DNA of 64,000 bases from Delftia tsuruhatensis NBRC 16741 (GCF_001571325.1 NZ_BCTO01000019.1:1-64000), one strand, 5' to 3'. Counted from the first letter of the stretch, positions 55,001 to 63,122 are shown. Notes: generated by a model not told the origin, from the letters alone. Numbers and translations are program-made.

Positions 55001-55573
55001 CACGGGCAGGTTCAGGCGATCGGCCAGTTGCACGGCGGCCAGCACATGGGCTTCGTCGTCAGGCCGGCCTGCGCGCTGCAGCTCGATGAAGAAGCGGTGC
55101 GGGAACATGCTCGCCAGCCGCTGGGCGACGGCTGCTGCGCCGGCCTCGTCACCGCGCATCAGTGCCTGGCCCACCGGGCCGGCCTGGGCGCCGGCCAGCA
55201 CGATCAGACCTTCGCCCAGCTCCTGCAGCCAGGCCCATGTGTGCACGGCCTGGCCCTTGACCACATTGCGGGTCCAGCCCCGGGCCAGCAGCTCGGACAG
55301 GTTGTGGTAGCCCAGCGGGCTTTGCACCAGCACGATGATGCGCGAGATCGCGGCGCCGTTTTCGCCCTCGATCTGGATTTCCGCGCCCAGCACGGGCTTG
55401 ACGCCCTTGGCCCGGCCTTCGCGATAGAACTTGACGCCGCCAAACAGGTTGTTGAAGTCTGTGACGGCCAGTGCGACCTGCCCATCCTCGGCGGCGGCCT
55501 TGACGATGGCGTTGATGCGGTTGGTTCCGTCCACGACGGAAAATTCGGTGTGCAGGCGCAAATGGACAAACAT
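52040..55573 (-). CDS. dnaE: DNA polymerase III subunit alpha
   Basis: A 1177-residue replicative polymerase. An N-terminal PHP domain (FVHLRLHTEFSVVDG, ALAVTDFNNLFGG) is followed by the palm with the catalytic Asp pair in MPDFDVDFCQANRDRVIDYV, GPGRGSGAGSLVAY, fingers (KFDFLGLATLTILE), a helix-hairpin-helix, an OB domain (LAGIISDFRAINGQRGRLGLF) and a C-terminal domain. The PHP residues differ from the metal-binding set, as usual in proteobacterial DnaE1, where proofreading is supplied by DnaQ. The start at 55573 (MFVHLRLHTEFSV) is the family start. Confidence 0.97.
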   Translation of the reverse strand: MFVHLRLHTEFSVVDGTNRINAIVKAAAEDGQVALAVTDFNNLFGGVKFYREGRAKGVKPVLGAEIQIEGENGAAISRIIVLVQSPLGYHNLSELLARGWTRNVVKGQAVHTWAWLQELGEGLIVLAGAQAGPVGQALMRGDEAGAAAVAQRLASMFPHRFFIELQRAGRPDDEAHVLAAVQLADRLNLPVVATHPIQFFGPDDYEAHEARVCIAEGEILANPKRVRRFTRDQHFKTVAQMQALFADIPSAIANTVEIARRCSLTLVLGKPQLPNFPVPEGMTMDEFFRQESFAGLEERLVHLYPDPAKREAQRERYVERLEFEIGTILKMGFPGYFLIVGDFIKWAKLNGCPVGPGRGSGAGSLVAYVLKITDLDPLEYNLLFERFLNPERVSMPDFDVDFCQANRDRVIDYVKQLYGRDAVSQIATFGTMAARAAIRDVGRVLDMSYTFCDGISKLIPNKPGLHVTLKYPPNPKKEGDKYTYAIEAEPMLAERIDKEEDVKTLIEMAQKLEGMTRNIGMHAGGVVIAPGKLADFCPLYQQPGSDSAVAMYDKDDVEAVGLVKFDFLGLATLTILEIAREFIIKRHKGQENFAFENIPLDDARTYQLFSEGKTEAVFQFESRGMQGMLRDAKPSRLEDLIALNALYRPGPMDLIPSFVARKHGKEVVEYPHPLVEKVLAETYGIMVYQEQVMQTAQVLGGYSLGGADLLRRAMGKKKVEEMVMHRGIFREGAAKQGISEEKADEVFDLMEKFAGYGFNKSHAAAYSLLAYHTAWLKVHYTAEFYCGNMTVEMDNTDKLKVLYEDALKMGISFEPPDVNRGMYRFEPVTDKVIRYGLGAIKGTGQQAIEAIIAAREGRGVGPRGADKGPFKSLADFCVRVDRTRLNKRTLEALIKGGAFDAIELNRAALVASIDHAFEFANKTLANANQGGLFDMMGEDAVGSSTQEPPLADALPWGVKERLTQEKTAVGFYLSGHLFDEVEKEVRRFVRTPLAELRDSREPQTLAGIISDFRAINGQRGRLGLFKIDDGSGVIEASVDENTLNTYRDLLKDDEFVVITGRLQLDHFSGGLRMKAQQLFNLADARCRFARYLQVSVGEKMPDVVGLLRQFPAVVEQGEHGELQRGMKVRLGLVCEDERGSASCELALGDGSRFYPSDAALAAWYAQAGSAQVKVVYE

Positions 55574-55785
55574 ATGGGCGCCATTGTAGAAAGCTCCGCA
55601 ATGCCGGGACCCGTTCGCGGCCATGCCTTTGCCGCCGCCCCCGCCTGCGGGGCGGGCATCGCAGGCCGTTACAATGCCTCGGCCCGGTTGCGGGAAAATC
55701 AGGCTTCATGCGGCCCCTCAGCGCGGCCCGCGTCCCTGCCCGCCAACCCTCTCACCGCCCTTCGATTGCCCGAGAAACGTCCACC

Positions 55786-56577
55786 ATGCAGCGTATTCCC
55801 CTGTCCATCGTTCCCGCCGTGCTGGTCGCAGGCGTCCTGACAGCCTGCTCCAGTACGCAACAAGACCCTACTGCCAAGTGGACCCCGGACCGCATCTATA
55901 CCGAGGCGCGCGACGAAGCCGCGTCCGGTGCGTTCGACAAGGCCGTTCCGCTGTTCGAGAAGCTCGAAGGCCGTGCCGCCGGCACGCCCCTGGCCCAACA
56001 GGCCCAGCTCGACAAGGCCTATGCCCAGTACAAGAGCGGCGACAAGGTCCAGGCCACGGCCACGCTGGACCGCTTCCTGAAGCTGCACCCGGCCAGCCCC
56101 GCCACCGACTACGCCCTGTACCTCAAGGGCCTGGTCAACTTCAATGACAACCTGGGCATGTTCTCCTGGCTGTCGCGCCAGGATCTGTCCGAGCGCGACC
56201 AGAAGGCCGCCAAGGACTCCTTCGAGTCATTCCGCGAGCTGGTGACGCGCTTCCCCGAGTCGCGCTACGCCGAAGACTCGCGGCTGCGCATGCAGTACAT
56301 CGTCAACTCGCTGGCGCAGTACGAAGTCCACGTGGCCCGCTACTACTACGGACGCGGCGCCTACGTGGCCGCCATCGCACGTGCGCAGACCGCCGTCAAG
56401 GACTACCAGGGCGTGCCCGCCGTGCGCGAAGCCATGCAGATCCTGGTGAACTCATACGATGCACTGGGCATGACCCAGCTGCGTGACGATGCGCAGCGCG
56501 TGCTGACCGCCTCGTACGGCCAGGACTCCGACAAGGACGTCACGGCAAAGCAGAAGTCGTGGTGGAAACTGTGGTGA
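55786..56577 (+). CDS. bamD: Outer membrane assembly lipoprotein BamD
   Basis: A 263-residue lipoprotein of the BAM complex. The signal peptide ends in the lipobox LTAC (VLVAGVLTACSS), so Cys is lipidated. Tetratricopeptide-like repeats follow: YTEARDEAASGAFDKAVPLFEKLE, AQLDKAYAQYKSGDKVQATATLDRFLKLHP, FRELVTRFPESRYAEDSRLRM and YYYGRGAYVAAIARAQTAVKDY. The start at 55786 is the codon before the hydrophobic signal; upstream in-frame codons are not signal-like. It is divergent from dnaE and overlaps the convergent DinG-like gene by 38 bases. Confidence 0.95.
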   Translation: MQRIPLSIVPAVLVAGVLTACSSTQQDPTAKWTPDRIYTEARDEAASGAFDKAVPLFEKLEGRAAGTPLAQQAQLDKAYAQYKSGDKVQATATLDRFLKLHPASPATDYALYLKGLVNFNDNLGMFSWLSRQDLSERDQKAAKDSFESFRELVTRFPESRYAEDSRLRMQYIVNSLAQYEVHVARYYYGRGAYVAAIARAQTAVKDYQGVPAVREAMQILVNSYDALGMTQLRDDAQRVLTASYGQDSDKDVTAKQKSWWKLW

Positions 56578-58681
56578 CCTGCGGCGCAGGCTGCGCCAGC
56601 GCCTGCAGGGCCTGAACAAAGGCCGCCTCGTCCTCCAGAGTCCGCATGGGCGGCAGCGCAGCGCGCAGCCGCCGCCCATAACCCTTGGCGGTCAATCTGG
56701 GATCGCAGACCACAAGCACGCCGCGATCCGTCTCGCGCCGGATCAGGCGCCCGGCGCCCTGCTTGAGCGCCATCGCGGCCTCGGGCAGCATGTAGTCGGC
56801 AAAGGCCTGCCGGCCCACGGATTCCAGACTGCGCGAACGCGCCTCGACCAGCGGATCGTCGGGCGGCGGAAACGGCAGCTTGTCGATGACCACCAGCTGC
56901 AGCGCATCGCCAGGCAAATCCACCCCTTCCCAGAAAGTGGCCGATGCCACGAGAATGCAGCCGCGCCCCGCGCTGGCGCCCTTGCCTTCGCCTGCCGCAA
57001 CAAAGCGCTCGATCAAGGTCAGCTTGGGCGCCTGCCCCTGGACCAGCACATCAAGTTCACCGAACAGCCCCAGCGACTGCTGCAGCGTGTCGCCTATGGC
57101 GTGCAGGGCACGCAGCGTGGTGGTCAGCACCAGAGTGCGGCCGCCCAGGCGCTGGGCCGCATCCAGCGCCAGGCGTGCCACCTCGGCGCTGTGGGCCGGG
57201 CTTCCTGCCTCGGCAAAAGGCCGCGGCACATAAAGCGCCGCCTGCCGCGCATAGTCGAAGGGGCTGTCCACGCGCAGCACCTGGGCCTCTCGCAGTCCGC
57301 AGGGCTCGGTGAACCAGCTCAGCCGCTCGTCGTCGCCCAGCGTGGCAGAGGTGAAGATCCAGGCGGTGCCCGCTGGCGACTCGTACGGGGCGGTGGGTGC
57401 GTTTTCCTGCGGCTCGGCGTCTTGCCCGCTTCCTTCCTGATGCTCTTGGTCTTGCTCTTGCGCTTGCGCTTGCGTCGGACCCAGCAGCCGCGTGCGCATG
57501 ATGTGTGCAATGGTCAGCGGAGACTCCAGCATGCGCATCTGCTGGCTGCCCAGTTCCAGCCAGCGCACCGTGTCTTGCACGGCCGCCGCCGCGAAGGTGG
57601 CCAGGCGCCGCAGCAGTTCGCTGCCGCGCTCGAGCAGCCTGCGCAGTTCGGGATCGCTGACCTGCAATTGCACCAGCGGCTCCACCAGCGCCCGCAGGCT
57701 GCGCCCCAGCGTGACCAGGGCCGTGCGCCAGCTCTGGGCGTCCAGTCCCTGCGGCGTCACGCCCTGCCAGGACAGACGTCCGCCCACAGGGGGCTTGCCT
57801 GCGGCCAGGCGCAGCTCGCGCAGTGCCTGCTCCACACGCGCCGAGAGCATCATCCAGTCGGCCATGCCGCGTGCCAGTTCCTGGCCGGCGCGCAGCACAT
57901 CGCGGGCATAGCCCGTCAATTGCTGGCCCGACAGGCTCAGGCCAGCGAACTGCACGCCGGTGTCGTTGAGCTGGTGGGCCTCGTCCACCACCACCACACC
58001 CGCGCTGGGCAGCAGTTGGGCCACACCCGAATCGCGCACGTCGAGGTCGGCAAACATCAGATGGTGGTTGATGACCACCACGTCGGCGTCCAGCGCGGTG
58101 CGGCGGGCCACGTTGACATGGCAGTCCTGCCAATGCGGGCAGTCCGAGCCCAGGCAGTTGTCGCGAGTGGAAGTGACCAGGGGCAGCGCGGGCGAGCGCT
58201 CGTCCAGCGCGGGCAGCTCGCCCAGGTCACCTGTGCGCGTGGTGCGCGCCCAGCGCTCGACCAGGGCCACGCTGCGCAGCACCTGCGGGTCCTGCGGCGC
58301 CGTGCGGCCCTGGCGCACGCGCTCCAGCCGCTCCAGGCACAGGTAGGCGCTGCGACCCTTGAGGCGCGCCATGCGCAGCGGCATGCCCAGGGCAGCCACC
58401 AGACGCGGCAGATCCCGTGCGAACAATTGGTCCTGCAGCGCACGCGTGGCCGTGGACACCAGCACGCGCTGGCCGCTGAGCAGGGCCGGCACCAGATAGG
58501 CATAGGTCTTGCCCACGCCCGTGCCGGCCTCCACGACCAGGGTCTGGCGCTCTTCGATGGCCTGGGCCACGGCCATGGCCATGCGGGTCTGGCCTTCACG
58601 CGGCAGGAACTGCGCCTCGGCGCGCGACAGCAGGCCTTGCGGGGCGAAGGCCGCCTGCACGGCGGCGGTCAGGGAATGCAC
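56540..58681 (-). CDS. DinG/YoaA-family ATP-dependent DNA helicase
   Basis: A 713-residue XPD-like superfamily 2 helicase. Walker A is VEAGTGVGKTYAYLVPAL, the DEAH box is VVVVDEAHQLND, and four Cys (LCLERL, NCLG, SDCPH, QDCHV) form the Fe-S cluster site. The motif TSATL-type FTSATLGDDERLSWF and ASATFWEGVDLPGDALQLVVIDKLPF, then QGAGRLIRRETDRGVL, complete the helicase core. A Gln/Glu low-complexity insertion lies near 57405-57475. The start is taken as GTG 58681 (VHSLTAAVQAAF), the first family-like residue; the frame stays open farther upstream but does not look coding. It overlaps bamD tail-to-tail. Confidence 0.92.
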   Translation of the reverse strand: MHSLTAAVQAAFAPQGLLSRAEAQFLPREGQTRMAMAVAQAIEERQTLVVEAGTGVGKTYAYLVPALLSGQRVLVSTATRALQDQLFARDLPRLVAALGMPLRMARLKGRSAYLCLERLERVRQGRTAPQDPQVLRSVALVERWARTTRTGDLGELPALDERSPALPLVTSTRDNCLGSDCPHWQDCHVNVARRTALDADVVVINHHLMFADLDVRDSGVAQLLPSAGVVVVDEAHQLNDTGVQFAGLSLSGQQLTGYARDVLRAGQELARGMADWMMLSARVEQALRELRLAAGKPPVGGRLSWQGVTPQGLDAQSWRTALVTLGRSLRALVEPLVQLQVSDPELRRLLERGSELLRRLATFAAAAVQDTVRWLELGSQQMRMLESPLTIAHIMRTRLLGPTQAQAQEQDQEHQEGSGQDAEPQENAPTAPYESPAGTAWIFTSATLGDDERLSWFTEPCGLREAQVLRVDSPFDYARQAALYVPRPFAEAGSPAHSAEVARLALDAAQRLGGRTLVLTTTLRALHAIGDTLQQSLGLFGELDVLVQGQAPKLTLIERFVAAGEGKGASAGRGCILVASATFWEGVDLPGDALQLVVIDKLPFPPPDDPLVEARSRSLESVGRQAFADYMLPEAAMALKQGAGRLIRRETDRGVLVVCDPRLTAKGYGRRLRAALPPMRTLEDEAAFVQALQALAQPAPQVTTVSTTTSALP

Positions 58682-58817
58682 AGGACAGGTCCGGTTGTTG
58701 AAAAAGACAGCGCCACGGGAGCCGGGCGAGCCGGCACCGGGGGCAGCGCTCCGATAATATGCGCCATGCCACTGGTGTGCCCATCCGCCGCCCCAAGAGC
58801 CCACCAAACCAGAGACC

Positions 58818-59591
58818 ATGCAGCCAGCGTACCGACTCCAAGCCGCCACAGGCATCCATCGCGGTGACAGGCAATACCAGCAAGACCAGGTGATGCTCAT
58901 GGCCCACCCGTATGTCCACGGCTGCCTGCTGGGCGTTCTGGCCGACGGCATGGGCGGGCGCAGCGGCGGGCGCAAGGCCTCCGACCAGGTCATGCTCACG
59001 GCGCGCCAGCTGTTCGAGCGCTTCGAGCCGGGCAAGGAGGACTGCACAGCGCTGCTGGAGAGCATCGTGCGCGAGTCGCACACGGTGATCCGTCTGACCG
59101 CCATTTCGGCCGAGCAGGAGCCGCACAGCACCATCGCCGCCTTCGTCCTGCTGCCCCAGGGCCGCTGCCACTGGGTGCATTCGGGCGATTCGCGCATCTA
59201 CCACTACCAGGACGCGACCATGGTCCACCGCACCAAGGACCATTCCTATGTGCAGTCGCTGGTGGACCGGGGAGAGCTCACCGAATTCGAGGCCCACGTG
59301 CACCCCAAGTCCAACATCCTGCTGGGCTGCCTGGGCACCGAGGCCGAACCGCCCATGAGCCACCATGTGATCGAGCGCGTGTATCCGGGCACCACCCTCA
59401 TGGCCTGCAGCGATGGCGTCTGGCACTACTACACGGCCGAGGAACTGGGCACCGTGCTCAACGCGCTCACTCCGCGCGAGGCCACGGAGTTCCTCATCGA
59501 CAAGGCCCGCGTGCGCGCCCAGGGCGGGGGCGACAACCTGTCCTTGGTGGTGCTCAAGCTCGAGGCGCTGGAGTCGGCCCAGACGGCTTGA
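58818..59591 (+). CDS. PP2C-family protein serine/threonine phosphatase
   Basis: A 257-residue single-domain metal-dependent phosphatase. Metal-binding and core motifs are GDRQYQQDQVMLMAHP near residue 16, GVLADGMGGRSGG, WVHSGDSRIYHYQDATM, LMACSDGVWHYYT and GGGDNLSLVVLKL. No transmembrane or sensor domain is attached. No Ser/Thr kinase or type VI secretion gene is adjacent, so its substrate is unknown. It is divergent from the helicase gene. Confidence 0.92.
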   Translation: MQPAYRLQAATGIHRGDRQYQQDQVMLMAHPYVHGCLLGVLADGMGGRSGGRKASDQVMLTARQLFERFEPGKEDCTALLESIVRESHTVIRLTAISAEQEPHSTIAAFVLLPQGRCHWVHSGDSRIYHYQDATMVHRTKDHSYVQSLVDRGELTEFEAHVHPKSNILLGCLGTEAEPPMSHHVIERVYPGTTLMACSDGVWHYYTAEELGTVLNALTPREATEFLIDKARVRAQGGGDNLSLVVLKLEALESAQTA

Positions 59592-59669
59592 ACCGGGGTT
59601 GGAGCATCCAGGCCCTCACGCCAGCCCCCACCCGGTTGGCCTGTTGGCGCGTGGCAGAGAAAAAAAGGA

Positions 59670-60365
59670 TCAGGGAGCAGGCGGCACCGGCAGCGGCGCA
59701 GCCTGGGGACCGCGCTCGCGGGCCGCTTCGGCGGCACGGGCCTTGCGCTCGGCCGCTTCCTTCTGCTTGGCTTCGAACTGCGCACGCGATGCCGCGCGCC
59801 GCTCCTGCTCCTGGGCGGACTGGCGCTGCTCCATCTGGGCCTGCCGTTCGCGCTGGTGGCTGGCCTGCTGGGCGGCGCGCTGCTGCGCCTCCTGGGCGCG
59901 CTGCGCGCGCAGGGCCTGGGTATCGCGCTGCACGGCCGGCGGCCGTTCCTTGGCCTCCATGGTGGAGGCTGCCTTCTGCGCCTTCTTGGCCTCGATGTCT
60001 TCCAGGCGCTGGACGGCGCGCTCCTTGCGCTCCTCGTCGTTGATCTGAAGCTCGCGTTCGCGCAGCGGACGATCCTGCTCACGGGCCTCTTCGCGCGCCT
60101 GCTTGAGGCAGTCTTCCACGGCAAAGCGCTGGTAGCACTCGGACTCCAGGGCCGTGCGCCGGCGCTCGATGACGGCGCGCTGGGCTGCGATGTCGGCACG
60201 CGCGGCCTTGCGTTCGGCCTGGGCCTGCCTGGCCGCCTGGCCAGGCTCCCGCGCGGCATCGGCCGCCACGGCCGGGCCCGCCAAGGCCAGGCAGGCCAGC
60301 GCGGCGCCCAAAGGAACGGGCAGTTTCTTCACAAGGACAAAAGCAGAGGTGGGCAGTTTCAGCAT
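59670..60365 (-). CDS. Secreted coiled-coil protein of unknown function
   Basis: A 231-residue protein with an N-terminal signal peptide (VLVKKLPVPLGAALACLALAGPAVAAD) followed almost entirely by charged helix rich in Arg, Glu, Gln and Ala (for example RKAARADIAAQRAVIERRR). It contains one Cys pair in ESECYQRFAVEDCLKQ that could form a disulfide in the periplasm. The C-terminal ~90 residues are Arg/Gln/Glu repeats. I do not recognise the family. The ATG at 60365 is preferred over a TTG at 60380. It is transcribed leftward just downstream of zapE and may be cotranscribed with it. Confidence 0.7.
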   Translation of the reverse strand: MLKLPTSAFVLVKKLPVPLGAALACLALAGPAVAADAAREPGQAARQAQAERKAARADIAAQRAVIERRRTALESECYQRFAVEDCLKQAREEAREQDRPLRERELQINDEERKERAVQRLEDIEAKKAQKAASTMEAKERPPAVQRDTQALRAQRAQEAQQRAAQQASHQRERQAQMEQRQSAQEQERRAASRAQFEAKQKEAAERKARAAEAARERGPQAAPLPVPPAP

Positions 60366-60405
60366 GTACAGGTCCGGCAAACGACGCCAGGCGCGGCCAC
60401 CTGCC

Positions 60406-61509
60406 TCAGGTCAGGCTGGTATCCACCACGCGGCGCTCCAGCGCCAGGAACTCCTTGGACTGCATCTCGTTCAGGCGCGAGACGGTGCGGGGGAACTCAT
60501 GGGCCAGCGGGCCCTCAGTGTAAAGCTGCTCGGGCGGCACGGCGGCCGAGATGACCAGCTTGACCCTGCGGTCGTACAGCACGTCCACCAACCAGGTGAA
60601 GCGCCGCGCGGGCGACGCCATGTTGACCGGCATATAGGGCACGTCGGACAGCAGCACGGTGTGGAACTGGCTTGCGATCTCCAGGTAGTCGTTCTGCGAG
60701 CGCGGGCCGCCGCACAGCTCGCGGAAGTCGAACCAGACCACGCCACCGGCGCGGCGGCGCGCACGGATCTCGCGCGCCTCGATGTGCAGCACCGGGTCCT
60801 CGTCCTTGACCTCGGCCAGCTTGTCGAAGGTCTCGGTCATGGCCGCATCGGCCTCGGCGCCCAGCGGCGTGTGGTAGAGCCTGGCGTTTTCCAGCGTGCG
60901 GCGGCGGTAGTCCGTGCCGTTGTCCACGTTGACGACTTCCATGCGCTCGTTGAGCAGGTCGATGGCCGGCAGGATGCGGTCGCGGTGCAGGCCGCCCGGG
61001 TACAGCTCGTCGGGCTTGAAGTTGGAGGTGGTGACAAAGCCCACGCCGTTGGCGAACAGCGACACCAGCAGCCGGTGCAGGATCATCGCGTCCGTGATGT
61101 CGGCCACGTGGAATTCATCGAAGCAGATCAGCTTGTACTTCTTGGAGATGCGCGCACCCAGCACGTCCAGCGGGTTCTGGGTGCCCTGCAGCACGGCGAG
61201 TTCACGGTGGACCTCGCGCATGAATTCATGGAAATGCAGGCGCACCTTGCGCCTGAGCGGCACGGCGTTGAAGAAGCAATCCATGAGAAAGCTCTTGCCG
61301 CGCCCCACCCCGCCGTACATGTAGACGCCACGGGGAATCTCGGGATGGTTGATGAGCTTCTTGAAGGCGTTGGAGCGGCGCTGGCGGTAGACCGTCCAGT
61401 CGTCGGCACAGCGCTGCAGCGCCTCGACGGCGCGCAGTTGCGCAGGATCACTGTGAAAGCCCTTGGCTACCAGTTCGGCCTCGTAGGCCTCTCGCACTGA
61501 AACGCTCAT
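60406..61509 (-). CDS. zapE: Cell division ATPase ZapE (AFG1 family)
   Basis: A 367-residue AAA+-like ATPase. Walker A is GVYMYGGVGRGKSFLMD, Walker B is KLICFDEFHVADITDAM, followed by LLVSLFANGVGFVTTSN (sensor) and RRFTWLVDVLYDRRVKLV near the C-terminus. In Escherichia coli ZapE destabilises FtsZ polymers at the constricting septum; the mitochondrial homologue Afg1 handles protein turnover. It is downstream of lpdA on the same strand, separated by a perfect hairpin. Confidence 0.93.
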   Translation of the reverse strand: MSVSVREAYEAELVAKGFHSDPAQLRAVEALQRCADDWTVYRQRRSNAFKKLINHPEIPRGVYMYGGVGRGKSFLMDCFFNAVPLRRKVRLHFHEFMREVHRELAVLQGTQNPLDVLGARISKKYKLICFDEFHVADITDAMILHRLLVSLFANGVGFVTTSNFKPDELYPGGLHRDRILPAIDLLNERMEVVNVDNGTDYRRRTLENARLYHTPLGAEADAAMTETFDKLAEVKDEDPVLHIEAREIRARRRAGGVVWFDFRELCGGPRSQNDYLEIASQFHTVLLSDVPYMPVNMASPARRFTWLVDVLYDRRVKLVISAAVPPEQLYTEGPLAHEFPRTVSRLNEMQSKEFLALERRVVDTSLT

Positions 61510-61541
61510 GCAGCATCAACCATTTGCTATGTATTCAGAAG

Positions 61542-61572
61542 CTGAAAGCGCTTGCAGAGCAAGCGCTTTCAG
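61542..61572. repeat. Perfect 14-bp stem hairpin between lpdA and zapE
   Basis: CTGAAAGCGCTTGC (61542-61555), loop AGA and GCAAGCGCTTTCAG (61559-61572) pair without a mismatch. There is no T tract on either strand. The form resembles dispersed intergenic hairpins of Comamonadaceae; it could stabilise lpdA mRNA ends or act as a weak terminator. Confidence 0.7.
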
Positions 61573-61604
61573 GTCTCGGATTGGCTAGATGGCTAGCCTG
61601 GCAC

Positions 61605-63032
61605 TCAGAAGTTCAGAGTACGCTTGTCGACTGCCAGGGCAGCCTCCTTGGTGGCTTCGGACAGCGAGGGGTGGGCATGGCAGATGCGGGCGATGTCTTC
61701 GCTCGATGCCTTGAACTCCATGGCAACCACGGCTTCGGAGATCAGCTCCGAGACCATGGGGCCGACCATGTGCACGCCCAGGATCTCGTCGGTTTCGGCA
61801 TCGGCCAGGAACTTGACCATGCCGGTGGTGTCGCCCAGGGCGCGCGCACGGCCGTTGGCCAGGAAGGGGAAGCTGCCGGCCTTGTACTTGACGCCCTGCT
61901 CCTTCAGTTGCTGCTCGGTGCGGCCCACCCAGGCGATTTCGGGGCTGGTGTAGATCACCCAGGGGATGGTGCCGAAGTTCACATGGCCATGCTGGCCGGC
62001 GATGCGCTCGGCCACGGCCACGGCCTCTTCCTCGGCCTTGTGCGCCAGCATCGGGCCGCGCACCACGTCGCCCACGGCCCAGACGCCGGGCAGGCTGGTC
62101 TTGCAGTCGTCATCGACCACGATGCAGCCGCGCTCGTCCAGGGCCAGGCCCACCGCCTCGGCATTGAGGCCGGCGGTGTTGGCCGTGCGGCCAATGGAGA
62201 TGATGAGCTTGTCAGCCTCCAGCGCCTGGGCTTCACCCTTGGCGTTGGTGTAGGCGATGGACACGCCCTTCTTGCCGGACTTGACTTCGCCGATCTTCAC
62301 GCCCAGCTCGATCTTCAGGCCCTGCTTGTCGAATGCCTTCTTGGCTTCCTTGGCGATTTGCTCATCCACGGCGGGCAGGAACTTGTCCATGCCTTCGAGC
62401 ACGATGACTTCGGTGCCAAGACGGCGCCAGACCGAGCCCATTTCCAGGCCGATCACGCCGGCGCCGATCAGCGCCAGCTTCTTGGGGGCCTTGCCCAGGC
62501 GCAGGGCGCCATCGTTGGAGAGGATGTTTTCCTCGTCAAAGGGCACGCCGGGCAGAGCGCGGGCGTTGGAGCCGGTGGCCACCACGATCTGCTTGCCCGT
62601 CAGCACTTCCTCTTCCTTGCCGGCGACCTTGATCTCGTAGCCGCCTTCGACGGCCTTGACGAAGGAGCCACGGCCGTGGAAGAACGTGACCTTGTTCTTC
62701 TTGAACAGGTACAGGATGCCGTCGTTGTTCTGCTTCACGACCGCATCCTTGCGGGCGATCATCTTGGCCACGTCCATCTCGACCTTGCCGGTGGAGATGC
62801 CATGGTCGGCAAAGTGCAGGTTGGCGTGCTCGAAGTGCTCGGACGACTGCAGCAGGGCCTTGGAGGGAATGCAGCCCACGTTGGTGCAGGTGCCGCCCGG
62901 AGCGGCGCCGCCGGCGGCGTTCTTCCACTCGTCGATACAGGCCACGTTGAAGCCCAGTTGCGCGGCACGGATGGCGGCGATGTAGCCGCCAGGGCCCGCG
63001 CCGATGACGATGACGTCGAATTGCTTGCTCAT
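61605..63032 (-). CDS. lpdA: Dihydrolipoyl dehydrogenase (E3)
   Basis: A 475-residue flavoprotein disulfide reductase that reoxidises lipoamide in 2-oxoacid dehydrogenase complexes. It opens QFDVIVIGAGPGGYIAAIRAA, has the redox pair in GGTCTNVGCIPSKALL, the NAD motif ALIGAGVIGLEMGSVWRRLG, the FAD motif GVWAVGDVVRGPMLAHKAEEE and the active-site His in ICHAHPSLSE. A small GGAAPGGT insertion before the first Cys is typical of the 2-oxoglutarate-type E3. It follows odhB leftward with a terminator-like hairpin between. Confidence 0.96.
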   Translation of the reverse strand: MSKQFDVIVIGAGPGGYIAAIRAAQLGFNVACIDEWKNAAGGAAPGGTCTNVGCIPSKALLQSSEHFEHANLHFADHGISTGKVEMDVAKMIARKDAVVKQNNDGILYLFKKNKVTFFHGRGSFVKAVEGGYEIKVAGKEEEVLTGKQIVVATGSNARALPGVPFDEENILSNDGALRLGKAPKKLALIGAGVIGLEMGSVWRRLGTEVIVLEGMDKFLPAVDEQIAKEAKKAFDKQGLKIELGVKIGEVKSGKKGVSIAYTNAKGEAQALEADKLIISIGRTANTAGLNAEAVGLALDERGCIVVDDDCKTSLPGVWAVGDVVRGPMLAHKAEEEAVAVAERIAGQHGHVNFGTIPWVIYTSPEIAWVGRTEQQLKEQGVKYKAGSFPFLANGRARALGDTTGMVKFLADAETDEILGVHMVGPMVSELISEAVVAMEFKASSEDIARICHAHPSLSEATKEAALAVDKRTLNF

Positions 63033-63060
63033 TTCAGGAATCTCTTGTCTGTGATGCATG

Positions 63061-63100
63061 AAAAAACCCACCGCAGGGCGCGCGGCCAAGGGTGGGTTTT
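63061..63100 (-). terminator. Terminator-like hairpin between odhB and lpdA
   Basis: Reading leftward, AAAACCCACC and GGTGGGTTTT pair (63091-63100 with 63063-63072) and end in six T (A at 63061-63066 on the plus strand). The loop is 18 bases. It lies inside what is normally one operon and would reduce lpdA transcription relative to odhB, or act as an mRNA 3' stabiliser. Confidence 0.75.
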
Positions 63101-63122
63101 CGTCGTGTCGAACCCTGTGGAA

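Noticed and set aside
52217-55840. A rightward open frame of about 1200 codons antisense to dnaE
   Set aside because: It mirrors the codon structure of dnaE in GC-rich DNA, is rich in His, Gln, Arg and Ala, and has no recognisable domain; dnaE explains the region fully.
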